This document shows positions 1-9,025 of a stretch of DNA of 43,999 bases, piece after piece. The stretch is taken from positions 1 to 43,999 of the forward strand of contig DIYR01000208.1 in the NCBI GenBank assembly GCA_002429085.1, in the 5' to 3' direction. Position numbers and translations under genes: made by a program. Position 1 is the first letter of the stretch. Every line of letters begins with the position of its first letter. The DNA is from Flavobacteriales bacterium UBA6049 (GTDB lineage Bacteria > Bacteroidota > Bacteroidia > Flavobacteriales_G > Salibacteraceae). The notes beneath the pieces are model-generated. The model did not search any database, was not told the DNA's origin, and was given only the letters and a program-made list of their open reading frames with translations.

Positions 1-2684
1 GAGGAGCTCAACCATATACTTACGCATGGAACATAGGAGCCACCACAGCAAGTATTACAGGAGTAGCTGCAGGAACATATTCAGTAACAGTTACCGATAA
101 TAACGGTTTAACAGATTCTTCATCCGTAACCATTACTGAACCAACAGCTTTAACAGCTGCAATGGTAGTAGATAGCAATGTAAGTTGTAACAGCTTCAGT
201 GATGGAGGCGCAAGTGCAGCAGCCACAGGCGGAACCATGCCTTATAACTATGCATGGAACAACGGAGCTACTACAGCGAGCATTACAGGTGTAACAGCAA
301 GTACTTATTCTATAACTATTACCGATGCAAATGGTTGTACAGATTCTTCATCTGTAACCATTACTGAACCAGCAGCTTTAACAGCGGCAACGATAGTAGA
401 TAGCAATGTAAGTTGCAACGGCTTCAGTGATGGAGGCGCAAGTGCAGCAGCCACAGGCGGAACCATGCCTTATAACTATGCGTGGAACAACGGAGCTACT
501 ACAGCGAGTATTACTGGTGTATCGGGAGGAACATATACCATTACAGTCACAGATTTCAACGGTTGTACAAGTACAAGTAGTTCAACTGTAACAGAACCAG
601 CAGCTTTAACAGCGGCAACGGTAGTAGATAGTAACGTAAGCTGTAACAGCTTCAGTGATGGAGGCGCAAGTGCAGCAGCTACAGGCGGAACCATGCCATA
701 TAACTATGCATGGAACAACGGAGCTACCACAGCGAGTATTACTGGTGTATCGGGAGGAACATACACCGTTACAGTCACAGATTTCAATGGTTGTACAAGT
801 ACAAGTAGTTCAGCTGTAACTGAACCAGCAGCTTTAACAGCCGCAACAGTGGTAGATAGTAACGTAAGCTGTAACAGCTTCAGTGATGGAGGCGCAAGTG
901 CATCAGCTACAGGCGGAACCATGCCATATAACTATGCATGGAACAACGGAGCTACTACAGCGAGTATTACTGGTGTATCGGGAGGAATATATACCATTAC
1001 AGTCACAGATTTCAACGGTTGTACAAGTACAAGTAGTTCAGCTGTAACCGAACCAGCAAGCTTAGTAGCCGCAACAGTGGTAGATAGCAACGTAAGCTGC
1101 AATAGTTTATCAGATGGAGGCGCAAGTGCATCAGCTACAGGTGGAACCATGCCTTATAACTATGCGTGGAACAACGGAGCTACTACATCTAGTATTACAA
1201 GCATAGTAGCGGGAACATATACCGTTACAATCACAGATTTCAATGGTTGTACGAGCACAAGTTCATCGACTGTAACTGAGCCAGCGATATTAGTTGTGTC
1301 AGTAGGGTTAGATAGTAACGTAAGCTGTAATGGCTTTAGTGATGGAGGCGCAACAGCAAATGTAACAGGCGGCACAGCACCATATAACTATGCGTGGAAT
1401 AACGGAGCGACCACCGCCAGCATCACAGGTGTAGTAGCTGGAACGTACTCTGTAACTATCACAGATGCTAATGGTTGTGCGAACAACGGATCATTAACCA
1501 TTACAGAACCAACGGTATTGGTATCGGCCACAGTAGTAGATAGTAATGTAACATGTAATGCCTTCACAAACGGAGGAGCAACAGCATCAGCTACAGGAGG
1601 AACCATGCCATACACATACAACTGGAACAATGCAGCAGTAACAGCAAGTATTACAGGTGTAGCAGCAGGAACGTACACGGTAACGATTACCGATGCCAAT
1701 GGCTGTACAAGTACGAGTACGTCTACCGTAACAGAGCCAACAGCGTTAGCCATTACGTTGGAATCAGATACTACGGTTTGTAATGGCGATGCAACAGGAA
1801 GTGCATACCTAACAAGTACAGGAGGTGGAACCATGCCATATGCAGTAGAGTGGAATACAGGAGCATTAACAGATACCATCAGCAATGTAACAGCAGGAAA
1901 CTACACTGTAACAGTAACTGATGCCAATGGATGTGAGATCGCAGAAACAATAGCAGTTGAAGACAGATCAGCACTAGTACTAGCATTAACAGTAACCGAT
2001 GCCAACTGTATAGGCGAAGCAAGTGGAAGCATCGAAGCAGTAGCAAGTGGATCAAACGGAAGCTATAGCTATAACTGGAGCAATGGAACAACCGATGCAA
2101 CAGCCACACAGTTGTTAGAAGATACCTATACGGTAACGGTAACAGATGTAGCAGGTTGTACAGCCGAAGCAACCGAAACAGTGACTTATGTAAACGAGTT
2201 ACCAGTCGTAGATCTAGGTCCAGATGCAGCAATAGGAGCACCACAAGAGATAACCTTGAGTACAGGCGTAACAGGCGCACATCAGTGGAGCACAGGAGCA
2301 ACAACAAACGATCTAACGTTCATACTAGAATACGATACAACTATCTGGGTAGTAGTAGCAGCCGATAATGGGTGTGCAAACTCAGATACGATTACCATCG
2401 ATGCAGTATTAGGAGTATCAGGTAATCAGGTATCAGCAAACATTCAGTTGTATCCCAACCCAACAGACGATCAGTTAACGATCAACATAGAAGGGGTACA
2501 GGCAGAAGAAGTAACCGTACAAGTGTTAGATTACAATGGCCAGTTGGTAGAAGAACAGCGATACAACAACATCGCAACGCGTCACCAAGCAGAGTTACGA
2601 TTAGGTAACTACAGCCAAGGAATATACTTCATCAATGTATTGATTGATGGTAACAGATACACACAACGTGTAACAGTATACTAA
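1..2684 (+). CDS. SprB-repeat surface adhesin with T9SS sorting domain (5' end outside window)
   Basis: The reading frame is open to the left edge, so the start lies outside. The visible ~890 residues hold one partial repeat, seven near-identical repeats of about 76 residues (228 bp) and two divergent ones. Each repeat has the order DSNVSCN, GGASA, ATGGTMPYNYAWNNGATT, GTYTVTVTD, NGCT, TEP, as in SprB repeats known from the Flavobacterium gliding adhesin. From about 2190 an Ig-like stretch follows, then a type A T9SS sorting domain (about 2447-2684) with LYPNPTDDQLTI and a closing RVTVY. The family is exported by T9SS and displayed at the cell surface; a role in adhesion or gliding is inferred. 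Minus-strand open frames inside each repeat are shadows. A strong terminator follows. Confidence 0.93.
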   Translation, partial: GAQPYTYAWNIGATTASITGVAAGTYSVTVTDNNGLTDSSSVTITEPTALTAAMVVDSNVSCNSFSDGGASAAATGGTMPYNYAWNNGATTASITGVTASTYSITITDANGCTDSSSVTITEPAALTAATIVDSNVSCNGFSDGGASAAATGGTMPYNYAWNNGATTASITGVSGGTYTITVTDFNGCTSTSSSTVTEPAALTAATVVDSNVSCNSFSDGGASAAATGGTMPYNYAWNNGATTASITGVSGGTYTVTVTDFNGCTSTSSSAVTEPAALTAATVVDSNVSCNSFSDGGASASATGGTMPYNYAWNNGATTASITGVSGGIYTITVTDFNGCTSTSSSAVTEPASLVAATVVDSNVSCNSLSDGGASASATGGTMPYNYAWNNGATTSSITSIVAGTYTVTITDFNGCTSTSSSTVTEPAILVVSVGLDSNVSCNGFSDGGATANVTGGTAPYNYAWNNGATTASITGVVAGTYSVTITDANGCANNGSLTITEPTVLVSATVVDSNVTCNAFTNGGATASATGGTMPYTYNWNNAAVTASITGVAAGTYTVTITDANGCTSTSTSTVTEPTALAITLESDTTVCNGDATGSAYLTSTGGGTMPYAVEWNTGALTDTISNVTAGNYTVTVTDANGCEIAETIAVEDRSALVLALTVTDANCIGEASGSIEAVASGSNGSYSYNWSNGTTDATATQLLEDTYTVTVTDVAGCTAEATETVTYVNELPVVDLGPDAAIGAPQEITLSTGVTGAHQWSTGATTNDLTFILEYDTTIWVVVAADNGCANSDTITIDAVLGVSGNQVSANIQLYPNPTDDQLTINIEGVQAEEVTVQVLDYNGQLVEEQRYNNIATRHQAELRLGNYSQGIYFINVLIDGNRYTQRVTVY
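160..1380 (+). repeat. Tandem 228-bp coding repeats
   Basis: Successive units start 228 bp apart (the same landmark recurs at about 476, 704 and 932) and are nearly identical at nucleotide level through about 1200. They become divergent after about 1300. Near-identity including synonymous sites points to recent amplification or gene conversion. Confidence 0.9.
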
Positions 2685-2705
2685 ACCAAACAACATACTA
2701 GAAAC

Positions 2706-2739
2706 AAAAAACGCTTGGCATTACCGCCAAGCGTTTTTT
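2706..2739 (+). terminator. Rho-independent terminator of the adhesin gene
   Basis: Perfect stem AAAAAACGCTTGGC (2706-2719) and GCCAAGCGTTTTTT (2726-2739) with a six-base loop, ending in six T. It lies 22 bp after the stop codon. Confidence 0.93.
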
Positions 2740-2878
2740 GTTTACCCCTAACATAAAGGTGAAACATAGATTAGATTCTAATTAGTACTTAGTTGTTTGG
2801 GTAGTGTTGAAACTTATTGTGTCACTCTATATTTTCCTACGATGAAAAACCTTTAAAAGCATAAATTGCGCTCACAAC

Positions 2879-4654
2879 ATGAACCGATACTTGTTTTCTA
2901 TATTGGCAGCGGTAATAATAGTTGGAGTAGTAGTACTCCGCTTTATCGACTTACCTACCAATAGTTTCTCTTGGGATGTTTTTGGGTATTACTTGTATTT
3001 GCCAGCTACAATTATTTATGAAGATATTGGTTTGACAAATAAAGCTTGGTTAGATGAGATCATGAAGATGTATGATCCGTCATCAACCTTGTACCAATTA
3101 AATACACAAGCCAACGGTTTTAGCATCAAGTACACACAAGGAATGGCTTGGTTGTACTTACCATTTTTCTTGATTGGACATGTTATTGCGAAACTTAGCT
3201 CTTTTCCGGCAGATGGTTTTTCAGCACCATATCAATGGAGTGTCAATATCGGAATGCTCATTTATTTATTGGTGGGCTTCAAAGCATTGTACGAAGTGCT
3301 GAAGGAACAGTATTCTCCAAAAGTAGCCTTCGCAACCCTTGCGCTATTATATCTCGCTACCAACTTGTTTCAAATGAGTGGTGATTTATTAGTCCACCCG
3401 CATATTACGCTGTTTTCACTTTCTGCCATGCTGATTTATGCCTCAAATGAATGGCATAAAAAAGTAACGTTAAGATGGTCAATAACGATAGGCTTTTTAC
3501 TTGGTTTTATGATTCTTACCAGACCAACTATGGCCGTAATGGTACTTGTGCCCATTTGTTGGAATTTAGAAGAGTTTAAAACACAACTCCAAAAATTCAT
3601 ATCAGCTAAGTGGAATGTTTTGGCAGCTGCATTTATTACCATTTCCATTGCTTCTTTGCAATTAATTTACTGGAAGATAGCGACTGGAAGTTGGTTCTAT
3701 TTTAGTTATGATAATCCTGGTGAGGGGCTAGATTTCTTTTCGCCATATACGTGGGAATTTCTCTTTTCGTTCAGAAAAGGATGGTTTGTTTACACACCAT
3801 TAGGGCTCTTAATGATTTATGGAATTTGGGTGTTGTACAAACAAAATCGAAAGTTGTTTTTTGCCGTAGCTCCTGTAGTAATTGTTTGCATTTATGTTAT
3901 GAGTAGCTGGTCTACTTGGTATTATGCAGGGGGAAGTTTTAGCTCAAGAACTCTTGTGAATATTTATCCAGTGTTGGCCATTGGTTTAGCAGCGGTCGTT
4001 CATCAAGTTTTTGTTGGAAGAAAAAAAATCTTTTGGATAGTAGCCGTGTTGATGACCATATTGAACCTTTTTCAAACGTGGCAATGGAAAAACAGAATCA
4101 TTGATTCTTCTAGAATGACGATGGCTTATTACTTTAAGATATTTGGGAAAACCCAAGTTCATCCAGAATGGAAAGAAGAGTTGTTAGTTTATCGTTCACC
4201 TGAAACAAATCCAGAAATTGATTTAGCACATTTATATGATACTGCAACAATTGTAAATGCCATAGAGAATTTCCGTTCAGACACATTAATTAATGGCATT
4301 GAGATGATGGAATTGAATGAAGAATTTACACCAGCATACACTGCAAACTTTCAGCAAATCACCCAAAAAGATCATGCTTGGTTAGTAGTTGAGGGAAATG
4401 TATGGAGAATGGATTCGAATCAGAATCTCCCATCATTAGTTCTTCATTTTAAACATGGTGATGGGGTATACAAGTATCGTTCATATATACCTTATGACAA
4501 CGAGGGACAGAACTTCGTTCACTATCAATACCCTTACCTAACACCAGAGGTGAGATCAAACAAGGACCCATTCAGTACTTATTGGTGGAATAGTAGTAAA
4601 TCTCGTTGCTACATATCACAAATACGCGTAAACGTATTGGAACGAGAAAAATAG
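2879..4654 (+). CDS. Polytopic membrane protein, possibly GT-C type glycosyltransferase
   Basis: 591 residues. The N-terminus (MNRYLFSILAAVIIVGVVVL) is a membrane segment, and about nine to eleven hydrophobic helices follow up to about residue 400. The last ~180 residues look soluble. An acidic residue in the first external loop (SWDVFGYYLYLPA, about residues 31-43) and the layout of many helices plus an extracytoplasmic C-domain resemble GT-C glycosyltransferases that use lipid-linked sugars, but no signature proves this. It stands alone between two terminators. A role in glycosylating exported proteins or polysaccharide is inference only. It may equally be annotated as a hypothetical membrane protein. 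Confidence 0.75.
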   Translation: MNRYLFSILAAVIIVGVVVLRFIDLPTNSFSWDVFGYYLYLPATIIYEDIGLTNKAWLDEIMKMYDPSSTLYQLNTQANGFSIKYTQGMAWLYLPFFLIGHVIAKLSSFPADGFSAPYQWSVNIGMLIYLLVGFKALYEVLKEQYSPKVAFATLALLYLATNLFQMSGDLLVHPHITLFSLSAMLIYASNEWHKKVTLRWSITIGFLLGFMILTRPTMAVMVLVPICWNLEEFKTQLQKFISAKWNVLAAAFITISIASLQLIYWKIATGSWFYFSYDNPGEGLDFFSPYTWEFLFSFRKGWFVYTPLGLLMIYGIWVLYKQNRKLFFAVAPVVIVCIYVMSSWSTWYYAGGSFSSRTLVNIYPVLAIGLAAVVHQVFVGRKKIFWIVAVLMTILNLFQTWQWKNRIIDSSRMTMAYYFKIFGKTQVHPEWKEELLVYRSPETNPEIDLAHLYDTATIVNAIENFRSDTLINGIEMMELNEEFTPAYTANFQQITQKDHAWLVVEGNVWRMDSNQNLPSLVLHFKHGDGVYKYRSYIPYDNEGQNFVHYQYPYLTPEVRSNKDPFSTYWWNSSKSRCYISQIRVNVLEREK

Positions 4655-4696
4655 TTTTCCTAGAGAAGAAGCACCTTTACTCAAAACACTTGCAAA

Positions 4697-4723
4697 AAAA
4701 AGACCGCAAGTAGGCGGCCTTTT
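4697..4723 (+). terminator. Terminator after the membrane protein gene
   Basis: Hairpin AAGACCGC - AAGTAG - GCGGCCTT with one A:C mismatch, followed by TTATTATT. It lies about 40 bp after the stop at 4654. Confidence 0.7.
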
Positions 4724-4740
4724 ATTATTAACTAAATCGT

Positions 4741-4771
4741 AAAAAATGAGTCCTACATGCGATAGGACTCA
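4741..4771 (-). terminator. Terminator for the minus-strand lipoprotein run
   Basis: Perfect 9-bp stem TGAGTCCTA (4747-4755) and TAGGACTCA (4763-4771) with a 7-base loop. Read on the minus strand it is followed by a run of six T, so it ends transcription from the lipoprotein genes to the right. The rest of the 319-bp gap between the convergent genes shows only AT-rich sequence and a weak GATCTGAT/ATCAGATC inverted repeat near 4917-4968. Confidence 0.8.
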
Positions 4772-4973
4772 GAGAAAACGTTTAAATATACAAAGGTTGC
4801 TTTAAATAGATAGAAATTCACTTTGCAAACTCGTTAAAGAAAAGAATTGTGAATTGATATCAGGTTTATCTTCAAATGAATGTTCTGGGTTTTGATGATT
4901 TCTTAGATGAAAATTCGATCTGATCATCAGAAATGTCAACAACACCTTACCAGTAATTCAAATCAGATCTAGT

Positions 4974-5858
4974 TTATTGTCTGTAGGTTCCATCAGGAAG
5001 TACACTTGGAAATTTAAACTCGGGATATGTAATTAACTGATATCCTTGACGATCTCTTGTAAATAGTTCTGGGGTGTAGCGTTTCCATTCTGATAGTACT
5101 TGATTTCCTCGAAATTCTTGCGCTCCCAAGTGAGAAGATAGAGCCCAATAGAAGTAATCTGTTACCTGGCATTCATAGTCACACGATTGTGTGTAATTTG
5201 TATACCAGGCATGTTCAGGATATTCATTTGGAACTGTGTTGAATCTTCCTCCTCTTGCCTGATCTACTGCTCTTGAAATTTCAGATCCAACTAATGGTGC
5301 GAAAGAGGTGGGGAGAGTTTTCGAGTAACCATTACTGTACAATAATTTGCAGGCAATCTCTAATGATTTGTCAAATTGACCTTGCCTTCCATTCGTTACA
5401 AATTGTGAGTTTATATCTGCTTCCAGAAGATTGTAACCAACAAAGCCACTTAAATCGGCATCCTTGAAATCGCTTGGATTTTTTCCAATGGTAATGAATG
5501 ATCCAAGATTCTTTAGAGATTCTTGAATCTTAAGGTAATCTGGATTGGAATCTTCATTATTATCTATGAACTGAGCAATAACATTGGCAACATGTAATAG
5601 ATTATCGTCAGCAACTTCCTCTACTGCATATATCGAGACACCAAAAACAACAACCTTTCTGTTATAATCATCAAAGAACGTGTTGTTATTGGAAACAATT
5701 GTAAAGTTAGGATCATTGCCAGGATCAATAAAAACTTCAGGTTCTTTTGGGTTTTGAATTGTTGAAGTTGGCGATGTCTCATCATCTTTTTCACAGCTGG
5801 TATGTATACCTAAAAAAGAGAAGAGTAAACAGGTGGCTAATACGTGTCTAAAAGTCAT
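4974..5858 (-). CDS. Lipoprotein, degenerate paralogue of the 6874-7743 protein
   Basis: 294 residues. The signal peptide ends in a lipobox with Cys at residue 22, followed by EKDDE, an acidic tract like the surface lipoprotein export signal of Bacteroidota. The body aligns along its length with the neighbour at 6874: PGNDPNF, KVVVFGVSIYAV, LLHVANVIAQFIDNNED, RGGRF, CDYECQ, FYWA, and an identical-style ending LPDGTYRQ. Where the neighbour reads EEVWHIITHAGY this protein reads EIACKLLYSNGY, so both histidines of a possible metal site are gone. The family was not recognised. It probably keeps the fold but not any metal-dependent activity. Last gene of the run; a terminator follows. Confidence 0.85.
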   Translation of the reverse strand: MTFRHVLATCLLFSFLGIHTSCEKDDETSPTSTIQNPKEPEVFIDPGNDPNFTIVSNNNTFFDDYNRKVVVFGVSIYAVEEVADDNLLHVANVIAQFIDNNEDSNPDYLKIQESLKNLGSFITIGKNPSDFKDADLSGFVGYNLLEADINSQFVTNGRQGQFDKSLEIACKLLYSNGYSKTLPTSFAPLVGSEISRAVDQARGGRFNTVPNEYPEHAWYTNYTQSCDYECQVTDYFYWALSSHLGAQEFRGNQVLSEWKRYTPELFTRDRQGYQLITYPEFKFPSVLPDGTYRQ

Positions 5859-5970
5859 GTCGCAAATATAGCAATGCGACCTCTCAATTTAAAGAGGTAA
5901 GAATTCCTGTTATTGAGAAATTGGAAGGTTTAATCAGGTAGAAAGGATGGTATAAAAGTGTTTATGCCCT

Positions 5971-6002
5971 GTTAACTGCGAAATGATTCATCCGCAGTTA
6001 AC
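5971..6002 (-). other. Hairpin between lipoprotein genes
   Basis: Perfect 10-bp inverted repeat GTTAACTGCG / CGCAGTTAAC with a 12-base loop, about 20 bp downstream of the 6022-6831 stop. There is no T-run on either strand, so it is more likely an mRNA stabiliser or processing signal than a terminator. Confidence 0.5.
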
Positions 6003-6021
6003 AGAACACTGCCTGACCTAA

Positions 6022-6831
6022 TCAATAAATAGAGTACTTAAAATTATCAAGTGTAGGCGGATTGGATGTAATAACGGTGTTTTCAGCAAATCCCATAATA
6101 CCTACATCCATTACATCAGAATCAGATAAATTCCAGTTGTCCATTCCTTTAGAATCAATTCGCTGTCCTTTTCCTACAATGACGTTATCAATGAATAAAC
6201 TCAACATTTTGTCTTCTGCACAAAAGCTGATTTTAAGTGTCGACATTTCTTTGGATTGAGTAAGAATGGTATGCTGAACATCAATAGGGTCTTCCCCTAA
6301 TCTATTCGCTATTAATTGAGCCTGAACAAATCTTCCACCACCGTTAACAACGGCCATGTTGCATTCGTAAACTTTTGATGATTGCCCAGATGTTACTGGC
6401 TTTCCAACAAAAATACCAGCACCCACTTGGGCATCTCTCCCTCCGTTAGAATTCCAGTAGAGAGGTAGATTTACATCAATCATGATCTCCCAAGATTTGT
6501 TGTACGGCATTTGTACTCTAAATAATTTCCAAGCCTCTAAAGCTTGAGAGGTGTTATTAGAATTTGCGGTCAATTGTCCTTTCTCATTTACCAATGCAAT
6601 GTCAGCATCTTCAGACTCCCATCTTGAGCTTTGAGTAAACTGGTCAGAAAATGGTGTATTGAATCCATACGATTCTGTTGCACTAGCTGTCAATAATGTG
6701 AAATCACAAGTGTTAGCTTGTTGTGGTTGACTTGATGTTGTGCTATCATTGTCATCATCTTTTTCACAAGAAATTAAAACACTTGTCAAAACCAACGATA
6801 AGCCCAATAAGCTGATTTTTAATATGTTCAT
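6022..6831 (-). CDS. Uncharacterised lipoprotein, beta-rich (lectin-like fold possible)
   Basis: 269 residues. The signal peptide has its lipobox Cys at residue 22 (VLISC) followed by EKDDDNDS, so it is an outer-membrane lipoprotein, likely exposed on the surface. The body alternates short hydrophobic and polar stretches (WEIMIDVNLPLYW, AGIFVG, LKISFCAEDKMLSLFIDNVIVG, TLDNFKYSIY). This is the texture of a concanavalin-like jelly roll, in which a ligand-induced 'DNV.VG' strand is common. That fold is inference; no catalytic motif was seen. It sits between the two paralogous lipoproteins and is probably co-transcribed with them. Confidence 0.8.
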   Translation of the reverse strand: MNILKISLLGLSLVLTSVLISCEKDDDNDSTTSSQPQQANTCDFTLLTASATESYGFNTPFSDQFTQSSRWESEDADIALVNEKGQLTANSNNTSQALEAWKLFRVQMPYNKSWEIMIDVNLPLYWNSNGGRDAQVGAGIFVGKPVTSGQSSKVYECNMAVVNGGGRFVQAQLIANRLGEDPIDVQHTILTQSKEMSTLKISFCAEDKMLSLFIDNVIVGKGQRIDSKGMDNWNLSDSDVMDVGIMGFAENTVITSNPPTLDNFKYSIY

Positions 6832-6873
6832 TTAGAATAGTATTAAAGATTCTTTGTTCTTGTATTATACAGT

Positions 6874-7743
6874 TTAATGACGGTAAGTTCCATCTGGCAA
6901 TTTAGTCGGAAGCTTATATACAGGATTCGTCAATAGTTCATACACTTTAGTATCTGTTTGTTCAACCAAAGCAGATGTGTGAAGTTTCCATTCATGGCCG
7001 ATTTCTTGAGACCTGTTTTCTTGTGCTCCAAGAATAGAAGTCATTGCCCAATAAAAGTACTCAGTAGATTGACATTCATAATCGCACGTTTCATCGTCAT
7101 AAGTATACCAAGCTCCATTAGGATACGGATTTGGAATAGAAGTGAAATTTCCTCCTCTGGCAATATCCATAGCATCTGCAAGTTCAGAACCTGCTAACTC
7201 TCCAAATGCGTTTGGATAAGCTTGAGAGTAACCTGCATGAGTAATGATATGCCATACTTCTTCAAGAGAAGCATCAAACTCTCCAGTTTTTCCGCCCGAA
7301 ACAAAACTAGGATGTGTTTCATCGTTGCCTAAGTCTTGTCCAGTTCTACCTTCAATAAATCCAGTTTCTAAATCATTTTCAGTTTTCCACATAACCATGT
7401 ATGCTTTGTTTCCAAGCATAGCGTCCATCACATCTTGATTGTCTACTGTTCCATCTTCATCGTTGTCAAGATACTGGGCCATAATATTGGCAGCATGAAG
7501 TAGTTTGGTGTCTTCTACTTGTGAAACAGCGTAAATATCAATCCCAAATACAGTAACCTTTTTAGGATAATTAGCAGGAGCTCCATCTCTGTTTGCCTCA
7601 ATTTTGAAGTTTGGATCATTTCCTGGGTTAATTCCAGTGGTTGTACTTGTAGATGAATCATCATCTTTTTTGCAAGACAATAGTGCTAATCCAATAGCAA
7701 GGAAAGTTGTGAGGAACATAAAATTCATTTTTCTTTTCATCAT
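6874..7743 (-). CDS. Lipoprotein of unrecognised family with ExxHxxxH motif
   Basis: 289 residues from the ATG at 7743. A longer open frame runs back into the preceding gene, but only this start gives a signal peptide (MMKRKMNFMFLTTFLAIGLALLSC) and a 16-bp gap to the S41 gene. The lipobox Cys is followed by KKDDDSS. The body has PGNDPNF, a Dx[ND]xDG-like loop YLDNDEDGTVDNQD that could bind calcium, EEVWHIITHAGY that could bind a metal, and ARGGNF, CDYECQ and LPDGTYRH at the end. It is paralogous to the 4974 gene. I do not recognise the family. The conserved histidines and the acidic loop make a metal-dependent hydrolase possible, unproven. Confidence 0.85.
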   Translation of the reverse strand: MMKRKMNFMFLTTFLAIGLALLSCKKDDDSSTSTTTGINPGNDPNFKIEANRDGAPANYPKKVTVFGIDIYAVSQVEDTKLLHAANIMAQYLDNDEDGTVDNQDVMDAMLGNKAYMVMWKTENDLETGFIEGRTGQDLGNDETHPSFVSGGKTGEFDASLEEVWHIITHAGYSQAYPNAFGELAGSELADAMDIARGGNFTSIPNPYPNGAWYTYDDETCDYECQSTEYFYWAMTSILGAQENRSQEIGHEWKLHTSALVEQTDTKVYELLTNPVYKLPTKLPDGTYRH

Positions 7744-7759
7744 ACGATTGAGTTTAAAA

Positions 7760-8929
7760 TTAGTTGATGTAATCAATTGCGGCTTCAAGATGTATGTCTG
7801 CTCCTGAAGAAACTTGAGATGCAGTAGGAAGTAATACTTCATCGGGCTGAATACCAATTCCCTCGAAAGATTGGAATGCGCCATTATAGTTCATTTCCAC
7901 ATCATGTGTAGAAACACGTGTTTTCCACTTTCCTTTACCATTCGTTAAGGTGAAAATGTCGCTTCCAGCAAAAATTCCAAAAGTGGTTTCACCAATGGTT
8001 TTTACGTGAGATTGTGTCTTCATCGCAGCGGTAAAGTACTCGGCAGCACTTGCTGTACTTTTAGCTGTAAGCACAGCAACTTTCTTGGTAAACTGAAAAT
8101 CTCCTGAAGCTTCAATTGTATTGTCTTCTGGAAAAACACCAGCTACATATCCACCTTCTACTCTTGAATCTGGAAAGCCAATAAACTCTTGTGTAGCCCA
8201 ATTAGCTAATGATGATTCAGAGCTTCCAGTTGTTGATTTAATACGTTGTCTAACGAGTTCTATAGGAGAAGGAGTTGATAAAAACCTCCCCGCCAAATAG
8301 AAGGCAAAAGGTCCTTGTCCACCTCCATTAGTTCTAACATCAATAATAATACCATCCTTTGCTTGTAAGGCAGTCAATGCTTCGTCTACAATTGCTCTGT
8401 ACTGATTGAATTCACTATCACTTTCGTTAACCGGCTCAAAATTCTTTGAGTTGATGTATCCAATATTTGGGTTGCTCTTTAGCGTACCATAAGAGATGTA
8501 AGAGTTTTGCGCACTACTAGCTACAATGTCTACTTTGCTAGCAGTATTATTCTCTACCATGTCAATTACCTCTTGACTAAACTCAGGTTCAAATAAAGTT
8601 TGCCTATTCTCAGAATACGTCACTTCAGTGTGGCCGTCTCTAATAACAGTACTCATAATCGTGTTAAAGATTTGAAATAGTTGCTGATCGGTTGTAGATG
8701 CAGTAATCTGAGGATTATAAGTATCGTATACCGATTGCCAATCAACTCCCTTTCTGAAAAACAAAGGATAGTGCCTGTCGTAAATATCCCAAAACTCTTT
8801 GAAAACGAGTTGTTGTTCTACTCCTGTTGTTTTACTTGGAGTAGGCGAGTCATCATCTTTTTTACAGGAAACACCAAGAATTATTAAACTCAAAAGAAGG
8901 AAGAAGAGGAATCTGTTTTTTCCTTTCAT
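7760..8929 (-). CDS. S41-family peptidase lipoprotein (tricorn/C-terminal processing type)
   Basis: 389 residues. Lipobox GVSC with Cys22, followed by KKDDD. The S41 domain starts near DGHTEV (98-103). Typical core motifs are GIIIDVRTNGGG (193-204), the nucleophile region TASAAE with Ser294 in the position of Ser430 of E. coli Prc, GETTFG (313-318) and GIGIQPDE (357-364). The Lys that forms the dyad in Prc-type enzymes is not at its usual place (GETTFGIFAG), as in the S41B/tricorn-like group. It cleaves peptides or proteins at the cell envelope; substrate unknown. It is the first lipoprotein of the run and lies 96 bp after the AraC-type gene on the same strand. Confidence 0.92.
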   Translation of the reverse strand: MKGKNRFLFFLLLSLIILGVSCKKDDDSPTPSKTTGVEQQLVFKEFWDIYDRHYPLFFRKGVDWQSVYDTYNPQITASTTDQQLFQIFNTIMSTVIRDGHTEVTYSENRQTLFEPEFSQEVIDMVENNTASKVDIVASSAQNSYISYGTLKSNPNIGYINSKNFEPVNESDSEFNQYRAIVDEALTALQAKDGIIIDVRTNGGGQGPFAFYLAGRFLSTPSPIELVRQRIKSTTGSSESSLANWATQEFIGFPDSRVEGGYVAGVFPEDNTIEASGDFQFTKKVAVLTAKSTASAAEYFTAAMKTQSHVKTIGETTFGIFAGSDIFTLTNGKGKWKTRVSTHDVEMNYNGAFQSFEGIGIQPDEVLLPTASQVSSGADIHLEAAIDYIN

Positions 8930-9025
8930 GAAAATCGAATTAATTGGTTGTACCAGAAGAACTCGAAAGTATTGAGAGTGGTATCTCAGAAAGGATTCAA
9001 CAAGTCCGAATAACTGTTTTTCGGA

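Noticed and set aside
20..1885. Series of 71-72-residue minus-strand open frames with 228-bp period, and a longer one to 1885
   Set aside because: They mirror the SprB repeats exactly; the antisense frame stays open because of repeat codon composition. No start signals.
1..2300. Possible CRISPR-like or minisatellite array
   Set aside because: The periodicity is coding (228 bp = 76 codons, frame kept) with no spacer structure.
1879..2368. Leu- and Arg-rich open frames opposite and within the adhesin 3' end
   Set aside because: Low-complexity shadows of GTA/ACA-rich coding sequence.
7744..7884. 47-residue N-terminal extension of the 6874 lipoprotein
   Set aside because: Overlaps the S41 gene and would bury the signal peptide.
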